From: an uncultured Christensenella sp.
GTDB taxonomy: Bacteria; Bacillota; Clostridia; Christensenellales; Borkfalkiaceae
DNA: 21,345 bases
Assembly: GCA_910583545.1 (NCBI GenBank)
Contig: CAJTXM010000020.1
Location: 1-21,345 of the forward strand
Direction: 5' to 3'
A program made the translations under genes and the position numbers. Under the pieces are notes generated by a model. The model worked only from the letters and a program-made list of their open reading frames with translations, was not told where the DNA came from and did not search any database. Of the stretch, positions 13,723 to 20,303 are shown one piece after another. Every line of letters begins with the position of its first letter. The first letter of the stretch is position 1.

Positions 13723-14010
13723 TTATTCTTCTTCGATTTCTTCAAATGCTTTACGTAATTCCATTCCGATTTTAATGCCGTAGTCTAAAATTTTAACCCC
13801 CATCTGATAATAAATATATTCTTCGCGTGTACGAATTCGATTTTCGTATTTTTCTATAAGTTCAAGTTGTGTTTTATCGAAGTTTTTTTCTAATTCGTCT
13901 TTTGTTTCACTTACCCATTTGGCAAAGTTATTTTTTTCTTGATACAGTGTATCACGATAATCGTTAATGTGTACTATGTCAAGCATTTCGTAAATTATTG
14001 AATTTTTCAT
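13723..14010 (-). CDS. DUF6809-like small protein, second copy
   Basis: A 95-aa paralog of the protein at 1220-1531. Shared features are the SIIYEML start, the F-D-K-T-Q-L-E-L-I-E-K helix, the EEYIYYQ segment and the C-terminal LDYGIKIGMELRKAF. The function is unknown. AAGGG lies 9 nt before the ATG. Two dyads upstream (14031-14049 and 14074-14090) have the same 5-7-5 geometry as the operators of the first copy but different half-sites. The XRE partner expected beside it is present only as a fragment at 13641-13721. Confidence 0.7.
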   Translation of the reverse strand: MKNSIIYEMLDIVHINDYRDTLYQEKNNFAKWVSETKDELEKNFDKTQLELIEKYENRIRTREEYIYYQMGVKILDYGIKIGMELRKAFEEIEEE

Positions 14011-14030
14011 AAATGTACCCTTAAATTTAA

Positions 14031-14090
14031 TTGTAAGTATATTTTACAACTTATTTATTATAAATAATTAAAATGTACTGATTTTGTACA
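14031..14090. promoter_or_regulatory. Two operator-like dyads upstream of the second DUF6809-like gene
   Basis: TTGTAA-N7-TTACAA at 14031-14049 and TGTAC-N7-GTACA at 14074-14090, with centres 42 bp apart. A minus-strand TATAAT (14062-14057) lies between them, without a good -35. The geometry equals that of TGCTA-N7-TAGCA at the first locus. Confidence 0.55.
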
Positions 14091-14099
14091 AATAATAAA

Positions 14100-14120
14100 C
14101 TCCGAGCGGAATGCTCGGAG
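14100..14120 (-). terminator. Terminator after nth
   Basis: An 8-bp GC-rich stem, CTCCGAGC (14100-14107) with GCTCGGAG (14113-14120), around a 5-nt loop. On the minus strand it is followed by TTTATTATTT. Confidence 0.8.
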
Positions 14121-14129
14121 CTTATATTT

Positions 14130-14747
14130 TTATTTGTTTTTAAAGTATTTGCAGTAGTCTTTTAAAGTGCAGTTTATGCAGTCGGGCTTCTGCGAGTGGC
14201 AGACGCGCCTGCCGTGATAAATCAGATAGTGGTGCGCTTTTGACCAGAGTTCTTCGGGAATGGCTTCGCGCAGACCGTCCTCGACTTTTTCGGGAGTTTT
14301 GCCTTCCGCGATGCCGAGCCTGTTCGAAACGCGGAAAACGTGCGTGTCCACCGCGATGGCGTTTCCGCCGAAAGCCACCGCGTAAACGACGTTTGCCGTC
14401 TTTCGCCCTACGCCTGCAAGGGTGCGCAACTTTTCTAAGCTGTCGGGTACCTCTCCGCCGAATTTTTCTATAATGTCCCTCGAAGCGGACAGAATATGCG
14501 CCGATTTATTGTGATAGAATCCGCACGAAAATATATACTTTTCAAGCTCGCTCTGAGAAAGAGTGAGCATTTTTTCGGGGGTGTCGTAGTTTTTAAAAAG
14601 CACCGTGGTGACTTTATTGACTCTTTCGTCCGTGCACTGCGCCGAGAGGATGACGGCAACCAAAAGCTCGTAAGGGCTTTCGAAATGCAGGGCAGGCTGT
14701 GCGTCGGGATACAGGGAGGAAAGCTCGTCTAAAATCTTTTTTACCAT
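14130..14747 (-). CDS. nth: Endonuclease III (DNA glycosylase/AP lyase)
   Basis: A base-excision repair enzyme that removes oxidised pyrimidines and cleaves the abasic site. The 205-aa length is normal. The helix-hairpin-helix LAGVGRKTANV contains the catalytic Lys116, and Asp134 lies in AVDTHVFRVSNRLG. The C-terminal cluster loop has C183-x6-C190-x2-C193-x5-C199, the complete 4Fe-4S motif. The start codon has only a weak ribosome binding site. It lies 31 nt downstream of the DUF3343 gene on the same strand, so the two may be translated from one transcript; that would place an Fe-S enzyme beside a possible sulfur carrier. Confidence 0.95.
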   Translation of the reverse strand: MVKKILDELSSLYPDAQPALHFESPYELLVAVILSAQCTDERVNKVTTVLFKNYDTPEKMLTLSQSELEKYIFSCGFYHNKSAHILSASRDIIEKFGGEVPDSLEKLRTLAGVGRKTANVVYAVAFGGNAIAVDTHVFRVSNRLGIAEGKTPEKVEDGLREAIPEELWSKAHHYLIYHGRRVCHSQKPDCINCTLKDYCKYFKNK

Positions 14748-14778
14748 ACTTTGAGTTTATCACAAACTTCCGCCCAAG

Positions 14779-15039
14779 TCAACTCCACCTGCCGAACTGC
14801 ATCCGTCCGTATGTCTGATTCATTACGAAAAATCCGTAAAACGCGGAATAATTCGATTTTTGTATTATATACCTCGCCCGTTCCGCCGAGTTCTTGTTTA
14901 TTTTTACCGAAAGACCGCAACCGATATTCGCCTCTTTCGGCGTGCTGATAAGTTCCGCCGCTATGCCCATCGATTTAAGCTTCGTATTGCAGTCAATCGC
15001 CTGAGCGCGCGAGCGGAATATGGCTATTATCTCATACAT
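14779..15039 (-). CDS. DUF3343 domain protein (putative Se/S carrier-like)
   Basis: An 86-aa protein. YEIIAIFRSRAQAIDCNTKL is the first beta-alpha unit, IAAELISTPKE the second strand, and GCGLSVKI carries the conserved cysteine; RARYIIQKSN follows. This order matches DUF3343, a family described as a putative Se/S carrier. A longer frame begins at 15093, but ATG 15039 has GAGGG 5-6 nt upstream and gives the normal family start, so I use it. It is divergent from the cysteine desulfurase-like gene at 15139; DUF3343 and this desulfurase type are often neighbours, which suggests a sulfur hand-off. The sulfur role is inference. Confidence 0.75.
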   Translation of the reverse strand: MYEIIAIFRSRAQAIDCNTKLKSMGIAAELISTPKEANIGCGLSVKINKNSAERARYIIQKSNYSAFYGFFVMNQTYGRMQFGRWS

Positions 15040-15056
15040 TTTTTCCCTCGTAAACA

Positions 15057-15103
15057 ATTCACGGAAAATATACGGCTTTGAATAGTCGTTCAAAACCGTG
15101 AAT
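15057..15103. promoter_or_regulatory. Nested dyad between DUF3343 and desulfurase genes
   Basis: The outer arms ATTCACGG (15057-15064) and CCGTGAAT (15096-15103) enclose TTTGAA-TAGTCG-TTCAAA (15077-15094). The dyad fills most of the divergent intergenic region and could be an operator shared by both genes. I cannot place convincing -35/-10 pairs. Confidence 0.5.
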
Positions 15104-15138
15104 AGAATATATTATATTTTATGTGAGGGATAAGAAAA

Positions 15139-16266
15139 GTGATATATTTCGATAACGCCGCGACGGGCGGTTTCAAGCCCGACAGCGTAATAACGGCGGC
15201 AGCCGCCGCTTTGAAATTCTGCGCAAATCCGGGCAGGAGCGGACACAGGCTTTCGCTCGCCTGCCTTGAAAGAGTGTATATCTGCCGTAAACAGCTATGC
15301 GTATTTTTCGGCGGATACAGCTACGAGCGCACGGTCTTTACCAAAAACTGTACCGAGGCGCTGAATATCGCGCTCTGCGGAGTTCTGAAAAATGGCGACA
15401 GGGTAGTGACGACGGTTGCCGAACACAATTCGGTACTCCGTCCGCTCGAATATCTGAAAAGCAGGGGAGTTACCGTCGAGTACGCGCCTTTAAAAGACGG
15501 CGAAATCGACGCGGAAGAAATTTTAAAGCTCGTAACGCCCGAAACGAGGGCGGTAATCGTCACGCTTGCATCCAACGTCACGGGTACGGCTCCCGATATA
15601 AAAGCTATAAAAAAAGGTTTGGGCGATGACACTCTTTTAATCTGCGACGGCGCGCAGGCGTGCGGACACGCGCCCGTCAATATGAAAGAGGACGGAATAG
15701 ATATTCTCGCTGTCGCAGGTCATAAGGGAATGCTTGCCGTGCAGGGCGCAAGCGCGCTTCTCTTTTCCGAAAGAGTAAACCCCGACCCCGTTCTCTACGG
15801 CGGAACGGGCAGTGAAAGCTACAATCTGTCTATGCCCGAATTTTACCCGGACCGTCTGGAAAGCGGTACGCTTTCGTACCCTGCGATAGTTTCGCTCGGC
15901 GAGGGGATTATGTATCTCAACGGGCATATGCAGGAGCATATAAAAAAGGTGAGAGCTATGACTGAATACCTCGTTTCCGAGCTTGAAAAATCGGACGGAG
16001 TAACGCTGTACTCCAAGCCGAATCCATACGGTATAGTTACTTTTAATATAGATGGTATTCAATCTGAAATGGCGGCTTATAAGCTGTCCGACGAGTATTC
16101 AATTTGTGTGCGCGGCGGTCTGCACTGTGCGCCGCTTATGCACAAGGCGCTGAACAGCGAGGGGCTTATCCGCGCTTCCGTTTCGGCGTTCAATTCGCAC
16201 GGCGAGTGTGAAAAGTTTATTTCCGCGATCAAAAATATAATTGACAAAAACAGCGTACGGAACTAA
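15139..16266 (+). CDS. Cysteine desulfurase family protein (class V aminotransferase)
   Basis: A PLP enzyme that probably takes sulfur from cysteine to give alanine and a persulfide. The 375-aa protein starts IYFDNAATGGFKP. His96 lies in AEHNS, Asp170 in CDGAQACGH, the PLP Lys196 in AGHKGM, and the catalytic Cys330 in VRGGLHCAPLMHKAL. The pattern fits the EF2568-like branch (TIGR01977) rather than housekeeping IscS or SufS; there is no iscU nearby. The start is GTG with GAGGG 9 nt upstream. cysK follows after 9 nt, so they form an operon, and a DUF3343 gene is divergent. The branch is known near selenium-dependent systems in other bacteria; no such genes are seen here. Confidence 0.85.
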   Translation: MIYFDNAATGGFKPDSVITAAAAALKFCANPGRSGHRLSLACLERVYICRKQLCVFFGGYSYERTVFTKNCTEALNIALCGVLKNGDRVVTTVAEHNSVLRPLEYLKSRGVTVEYAPLKDGEIDAEEILKLVTPETRAVIVTLASNVTGTAPDIKAIKKGLGDDTLLICDGAQACGHAPVNMKEDGIDILAVAGHKGMLAVQGASALLFSERVNPDPVLYGGTGSESYNLSMPEFYPDRLESGTLSYPAIVSLGEGIMYLNGHMQEHIKKVRAMTEYLVSELEKSDGVTLYSKPNPYGIVTFNIDGIQSEMAAYKLSDEYSICVRGGLHCAPLMHKALNSEGLIRASVSAFNSHGECEKFISAIKNIIDKNSVRN

Positions 16267-16275
16267 AATATTCAT

Positions 16276-17190
16276 ATGAAAATTTACAATTCGCTTGACG
16301 AAATTATCGGCAACACTCCGCTTCTGAGATTGCGGAATACGGAAAAAGCTCATTCTCTGACCGCCCGACTTTTTGCAAAGACAGAATATTTTAATCCGGC
16401 AGGCTCCGTCAAGGACAGGACGGCGAAATTTATGATAGACTCCGCCGAAAAAAGCGGTGTTCTGAAAAGAGGAATGACCTTAATCGAGCCGACGTCGGGC
16501 AACACGGGCATTGCTCTTGCGGCAATCGGAGCTTCAAAGGGGTATAAAGTTATTTTAACGATGCCTGAAACTATGAGCGTCGAACGCAGAAAGCTGATTT
16601 CGGCATACGGCGCGGAAATAGTGCTCACGGACGGTAAAAAGGGAATGGCGGGCGCGATTGAAAAAGCCGAACAGCTTAAAGGGGAGCTTAACGGCGTGAT
16701 TTTGGGTCAGTTTGTAAACCCTGCCAACGTTTCGGCTCACTTTCTTACTACCGGTCCGGAGATATGGAACGATACGGACGGAAACGTGGATATTTTCGTC
16801 GCAGGCGTCGGTACGGGCGGAACGGTTACGGGCGTCGGCAGGTATCTGAAAAGTAAAAACGAAGCCGTAAAAATTATCGCCGTCGAACCTCAGTCTTCGC
16901 CCGTACTTTCAAAAGGCAAATCGGGCGCGCACGCAATTCAGGGGATAGGCGCTGGCTTCGTACCCGAAATTTTAGATACGCACGTTTACGACAGGGTACT
17001 TACGGTTTCGGACGCGGACGCACTTTCGGCTATGCGCGAAACAGTAAAGCGCGAGGGTTTGTTCATCGGTATTTCCTCGGGCGCGGCGCTGTGCGCAGGT
17101 ATCGAAATTGCCAAATCCGAAGAAAATACAGGCAAAAATATAGTACTTCTGTTTCCCGACGGCGGCGACAGATACCTTTCCGTCATCTGA
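16276..17190 (+). CDS. cysK: Cysteine synthase (O-acetylserine sulfhydrylase)
   Basis: Makes cysteine from O-acetylserine and sulfide with PLP. It is full length at 304 aa. The PLP Lys46 lies in NPAGSVKDR. TSGNTG (73-78) is the substrate loop and GTGGT (179-183) binds the PLP phosphate. EGLFIGISSGAA and the C-terminal PDGGDRYLS complete the family signature. The start ATG is 9 nt after the desulfurase stop with a weak ribosome binding site, so translation may be coupled. The pair makes cysteine and then releases its sulfur, which fits a local sulfur-supply operon. A close cystathionine-synthase-like role is less likely given the length and motifs. Confidence 0.93.
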   Translation: MKIYNSLDEIIGNTPLLRLRNTEKAHSLTARLFAKTEYFNPAGSVKDRTAKFMIDSAEKSGVLKRGMTLIEPTSGNTGIALAAIGASKGYKVILTMPETMSVERRKLISAYGAEIVLTDGKKGMAGAIEKAEQLKGELNGVILGQFVNPANVSAHFLTTGPEIWNDTDGNVDIFVAGVGTGGTVTGVGRYLKSKNEAVKIIAVEPQSSPVLSKGKSGAHAIQGIGAGFVPEILDTHVYDRVLTVSDADALSAMRETVKREGLFIGISSGAALCAGIEIAKSEENTGKNIVLLFPDGGDRYLSVI

Positions 17191-17229
17191 CGCGTGGCGC
17201 ACTTTTTCGGGAAAATGCCCCGTTATTTG

Positions 17230-17258
17230 TTGACATACCTTTTTTAAGGTTTTAAAAT
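17230..17258 (+). promoter_or_regulatory. Promoter of the large LRR lipoprotein
   Basis: A perfect TTGACA (17230-17235), 17 bp, TAAAAT (17253-17258). The predicted leader is about 33 nt and ends in AGGAG before ATG 17298. Confidence 0.75.
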
Positions 17259-17297
17259 ATAATATACAAAAGGTCAATTAACTTAGGAGAAAAAAAT

Positions 17298-18839
17298 ATG
17301 AAAAAGCGTTTGCTTGTTTTTGTTCTGAGTGTTGCGTGTGTGTTCGGCTGTTTTTCGGCTACGGCGTGCAACCTGTTTGAAACTTCTTCCGAAAACGGAA
17401 AAACCGAAACGGAGCAGGACGCCCCGAACGGCGGAAATAGCGACGGCAACGGAGGTTCGGGAAATACCGACGGCAACGGCGACGGTTCGCAGAATAACGG
17501 CGGAGCTCCGCACGTTCATAGCTACGGCGACTGGAAGATAACGGCGAAGCCGAAGGACAGCGTCAACGGCGTGGCGGCAAGACAGTGCACTTCCTGTTCC
17601 GATATCAAGACGGAAACTCTTCCCAAACTCACCGACAGCGCGTATACGAAAAGCAAGGATACTGCAACCTGTTCCAAAGGCGGAAAAGTCAATTACAGCA
17701 TAACAGTAAACGGCTCTTCTTTTGCTTTCGACGTTGCAACGCCTGCAACAGGCAATCATAAATACGTCGGCGGTGAATGTACCTCCTGCGGAGCAAAAGA
17801 CCCGAACTATACCCCTCCGCACGTCTGCGAGTTCAAAGCAACCTACGACGGTACAGGGCATTTTTCAGAATGTTTGTGCGGACAGAAGAAAGACTTCGTT
17901 CCGCATAACTATACCTATCATTCCGACAACGGTCAGCACTGGAAAGAATGTTCCGTTTTCGGAGAAAGCACCAATAAAGTTGCGCACACTTACGTCAACG
18001 GCGTCTGCGAGTGCGGAGTTACCAAAAACGTTAAAGAGCTTGAATACAAGCTCAATGCGGACGGAAGCAGTTATTCGGTAATAGGCATAGGCACTGTAAC
18101 CGATACGCATATCGTCATTCCGAACACGTATAACGGCAAACCCGTAACAAATATAGATAAATATGCTTTCAGGTCAAACAATGATATAGTTTCGGTGGAA
18201 ATTCCCGACGGGATTGAATTAGCTAAGTATAGCAGCGGAGGGGTTTTCGAATTTTGCACTAACCTTGAAAGCGTGAAGCTTCCTTCCGATCTTGAGGTTA
18301 TTCAAAGAAGAACGTTTTACGGCTGTGAAGCATTAAAAAATATCGAAATACCGGAAACTGTAATTCATATCGGAGCATATGCTTTTGCGCATACGGCTAT
18401 AACTTCCGTAAACGTGTCTGAGAATGCGTACGTTGAAGCATTTGCATTTTTTCAATGCAGGTTTTTGCAGTCGGTCAATATTGAAGACGCCGCTAACAGC
18501 GCGCCTATGCTGACTCCGAAAGTCGACTTTTTGGGCTTGTCGGAAGATTATTTCCAAGGCAGACAATTAGACGTGCAAGCCATACCTCATTACGCCGGTT
18601 GGGAAGAAGACGCCGATCATAGACTTGCTCTGTTACTGTCGTGTTCTCCCGAGGCGTATTCGGATTTGGTATCTGGCGTACGGATTTTGCTTATCGACCA
18701 TAATACGGGAGCAGGGCAGGAAAGCAAAGTCGAAACTTATCAAGCCGAAATTAATGCCGACGGGTTGTATATAAACGTCGACGGTGTCGATATTCCGTTT
18801 ATGCTTTCGTTTGACGTGAATTATTGGAGAGATTTTTAA
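17298..18839 (+). CDS. Multidomain LRR surface lipoprotein
   Basis: A 513-aa predicted lipoprotein. The signal peptide has lipid-acceptor candidates Cys18 (FGC) or Cys24 (ATAC). A linker rich in Gly, Asn and Asp follows (about 35-72). Residues 73-245 hold repeated H-x-Y/W plus C-x-x-C units (HSYGDW, CTSCSD, HKYVGGECTSCG, CLCG, HTYVNGVCECG), a pattern seen in clostridial surface proteins. LRR_5 repeats occupy about 250-390 (DKYAFRSNNDIVSVEIP, RRTFYGCEALKNIEIP and AYAFAHTAITSVNV). The last 120 residues are unrecognised. AGGAG lies 8 nt upstream. The coding sequence becomes more AT-rich after about 18040, which may mark a domain joined from elsewhere. The ligand is unknown. Confidence 0.8.
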   Translation: MKKRLLVFVLSVACVFGCFSATACNLFETSSENGKTETEQDAPNGGNSDGNGGSGNTDGNGDGSQNNGGAPHVHSYGDWKITAKPKDSVNGVAARQCTSCSDIKTETLPKLTDSAYTKSKDTATCSKGGKVNYSITVNGSSFAFDVATPATGNHKYVGGECTSCGAKDPNYTPPHVCEFKATYDGTGHFSECLCGQKKDFVPHNYTYHSDNGQHWKECSVFGESTNKVAHTYVNGVCECGVTKNVKELEYKLNADGSSYSVIGIGTVTDTHIVIPNTYNGKPVTNIDKYAFRSNNDIVSVEIPDGIELAKYSSGGVFEFCTNLESVKLPSDLEVIQRRTFYGCEALKNIEIPETVIHIGAYAFAHTAITSVNVSENAYVEAFAFFQCRFLQSVNIEDAANSAPMLTPKVDFLGLSEDYFQGRQLDVQAIPHYAGWEEDADHRLALLLSCSPEAYSDLVSGVRILLIDHNTGAGQESKVETYQAEINADGLYINVDGVDIPFMLSFDVNYWRDF

Positions 18840-18840
18840 T

Positions 18841-18874
18841 AAAAAAGTTCCGCTTTTCAAAGCGGAACTTTTTT
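18841..18874. terminator. Bidirectional terminator
   Basis: A 16-bp stem pairs 18841-18856 with 18859-18874, ending in an A-run and a T-run. It separates the LRR gene from the convergent small gene, whose stop codon it touches. Confidence 0.92.
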
Positions 18875-19175
18875 AAATTTGTTTGAGTTTTGAAATTACT
18901 TCTTTCAGTTTCTTTCGGCGGAAGCCGTCAAGCATCGGCGAAATCGAGTTATAGAAATTGTCGAGGTCGCTATTCGACAGTCTGCCTTCGCGTTTACCGC
19001 GTTCGGCTTCGGATAAAATCGTCTGCCACAGCTGGCCCTGACTTTTGCCGTTCATCGCCTTTGCGATTGCGTTTGCGAAGTCGACGGTCGAGTTAAGCTG
19101 TGTTTTGTCCTGTCCGTTCTCTTTCGGCGTTCCGCCGTTGTTCTCCGGCGGTATGTAATTTTTAAAATCGTTCAT
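18873..19175 (-). CDS. Conserved-looking small protein, function unknown
   Basis: A 100-aa soluble protein that I do not recognise. It has a polar, Asn/Gly/Lys-rich N-terminus (about 1-28), then a helical region, FANAIAKAMNGKSQGQLWQTIL and SEAERGKREGRLSNSDLDNF, and a basic C-terminal helix RRKKLKEVISKLKQI. A longer frame reaches 19244, but ATG 19175 has AGGAG 9 nt upstream and leaves a normal promoter-sized gap, so I use it. It is divergent, 63 bp from the start of the gene at 19239, so the two are probably controlled together. Confidence 0.7.
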   Translation of the reverse strand: MNDFKNYIPPENNGGTPKENGQDKTQLNSTVDFANAIAKAMNGKSQGQLWQTILSEAERGKREGRLSNSDLDNFYNSISPMLDGFRRKKLKEVISKLKQI

Positions 19176-19238
19176 TGAAACTGCTCCTGTTTTTTGGCAT
19201 ATACTGATAATATCATAGTATGCGAGGTGAAAAACAAA

Positions 19239-19547
19239 ATGCAACTTTTAATTATACTCGCTTTGCTTTTATACGGCGGAAGCAACGCAAACAACGTTCT
19301 TAACGAAGTCAAACCCGTTTTGGAAAGCATAGGCGGAGAGGATATGCAAAAGGCGTTGAAGAGCGCGGAAGAAATTTCCACGGTGCTGAATGCGGTCAAA
19401 TCGTTCGCAGGCGCAAGCAAACCGCAGAGCGAAGAGGTCAGAACCTGTCCGCTGTCGTTTCCGTTGGAGCCGGTCGCAAATATAGCCGACAAAGAAATTA
19501 CATATTCCCTCAATAAATATCTCCATTCCGAAAGCGGAATATCTTAA
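19239..19547 (+). CDS. Small protein with N-terminal hydrophobic helix, function unknown
   Basis: A 102-aa protein that I do not recognise. MQLLIILALLLYGG is a short hydrophobic segment, either a membrane anchor or a signal peptide. SNANNVLNEVKPVLESIGG and a second amphipathic helix (AEEISTVLNAVKSFAG) follow, then a polar tail. The frame is open from 19194, but ATG 19239 has GAGGTG 10 nt upstream. It is divergent from the gene at 18873. The last codons contain the dyad ATTCCG-AAAG-CGGAAT (19525-19540), which may help end the transcript. Confidence 0.65.
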   Translation: MQLLIILALLLYGGSNANNVLNEVKPVLESIGGEDMQKALKSAEEISTVLNAVKSFAGASKPQSEEVRTCPLSFPLEPVANIADKEITYSLNKYLHSESGIS

Positions 19548-19560
19548 AAATCAAAGCGCA

Positions 19561-19585
19561 ACCGAAAGTTGCGTAACTTTTCGGT
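19561..19585. other. Imperfect dyad upstream of the membrane XRE gene
   Basis: ACCGAAAGTT (19561-19570) pairs with AACTTTTCGGT (19575-19585) with one bulge around GCGT. It overlaps an alternative hairpin CGCAAC-CGAAA-GTTGCG. It could be a weak terminator of the gene before it or an operator for the XRE gene after it. A TATAAT at 19629-19634 may be the -10 of that gene, with TGGATT at 19606-19611 as a poor -35. Confidence 0.4.
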
Positions 19586-19663
19586 AAAATTCAACCTGAA
19601 AGCGGTGGATTTTTTCTTCGGTTGACATTATAATTGACTTAAAAAAGACAAGAGGTCGATTTT

Positions 19664-20272
19664 ATGGACGGAAAAATTACCGAAAGACTGATAAAACTCA
19701 GGAAGGAACATAACCTGTCGCAGGAACAGCTCGCCGACGAACTCGGCGTTTCCCGTCAGGCTGTTTCCAAATGGGAACGGGGCGAAGCCTCGCCCGATAC
19801 GGACAACCTCATTGCGCTTGCACGGCTTTACGGCACTTCGCTCGACGGGCTTATTTTTGACGCGCACGCCGAACCCGAAGCGAAGGAAGAGGAAAAGTGC
19901 GAATTAACCGAACGCGAAACCGCAGCCGAAATTAATGAGGAAAAAGAGGAAGCCGAACGCTCGCATATGGACACGGCGGAGGGCGTCGTCGCAGGCGTTA
20001 TCGTATTTTTGTCCTGCATCGTCTTTTTCCTACTCGGCGGAGTGTGGGGGCTTTGGCATCCGGGCTGGATAGTCTTTTTGGCTGTTCCCGTTCTGCCGAC
20101 CGCCGTCAGCGCAATTAAAAAAAGGGATCATAAAATTTTCTGTTATCCCGTGCTCGTCACTGCGGTTTATCTGCTTTTAGGCTGTCAATGGGGGCTGTGG
20201 CATCCGTGGTGGGTCGTCTTTCTGACTATTCCCGTCTATTATATTATCGGTGATTTTTTCAAGAAGTCTTGA
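19664..20272 (+). CDS. Membrane-anchored XRE family regulator with duplicated WGLWHP motif
   Basis: A 202-aa protein. The N-terminal XRE domain (about 6-62) has LSQEQLADELGVSRQAVSKWERG, split between helices 2 and 3, and the DNLIALARLYGTSLDGLI ending. An acidic linker follows (about 68-100, rich in Glu). The C-terminal half has about four hydrophobic segments arranged as two repeats; each holds WGLWHP followed by G/W, W, I/V and V-F-L (128-139 and 176-187). AGAGGT lies 8 nt before the ATG. A DNA-binding domain tied to the membrane suggests that it senses something at or in the envelope. The target is unknown; no clear operator was found. Confidence 0.85.
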   Translation: MDGKITERLIKLRKEHNLSQEQLADELGVSRQAVSKWERGEASPDTDNLIALARLYGTSLDGLIFDAHAEPEAKEEEKCELTERETAAEINEEKEEAERSHMDTAEGVVAGVIVFLSCIVFFLLGGVWGLWHPGWIVFLAVPVLPTAVSAIKKRDHKIFCYPVLVTAVYLLLGCQWGLWHPWWVVFLTIPVYYIIGDFFKKS

Positions 20273-20297
20273 TTATGTTTTAAAAGTGTGTTAAAAT
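20269..20297 (+). promoter_or_regulatory. Promoter predicting a leaderless mRNA
   Basis: TTGATT (20269-20274), 17 bp, TAAAAT (20292-20297), with TG one base before the -10. The usual start 7 nt after the -10 is base 20304, the A of the next gene's ATG. The -35 overlaps the stop codon of the XRE gene. Confidence 0.6.
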
Positions 20298-20303
20298 GTC
20301 TGT

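Noticed and set aside
13590..13775. Plus-strand frame of 61 codons after the small membrane protein
   Set aside because: It starts in the terminator's T-tract, has no ribosome binding site, and overlaps the XRE fragment and DUF6809-like gene, which read sensibly on the other strand.
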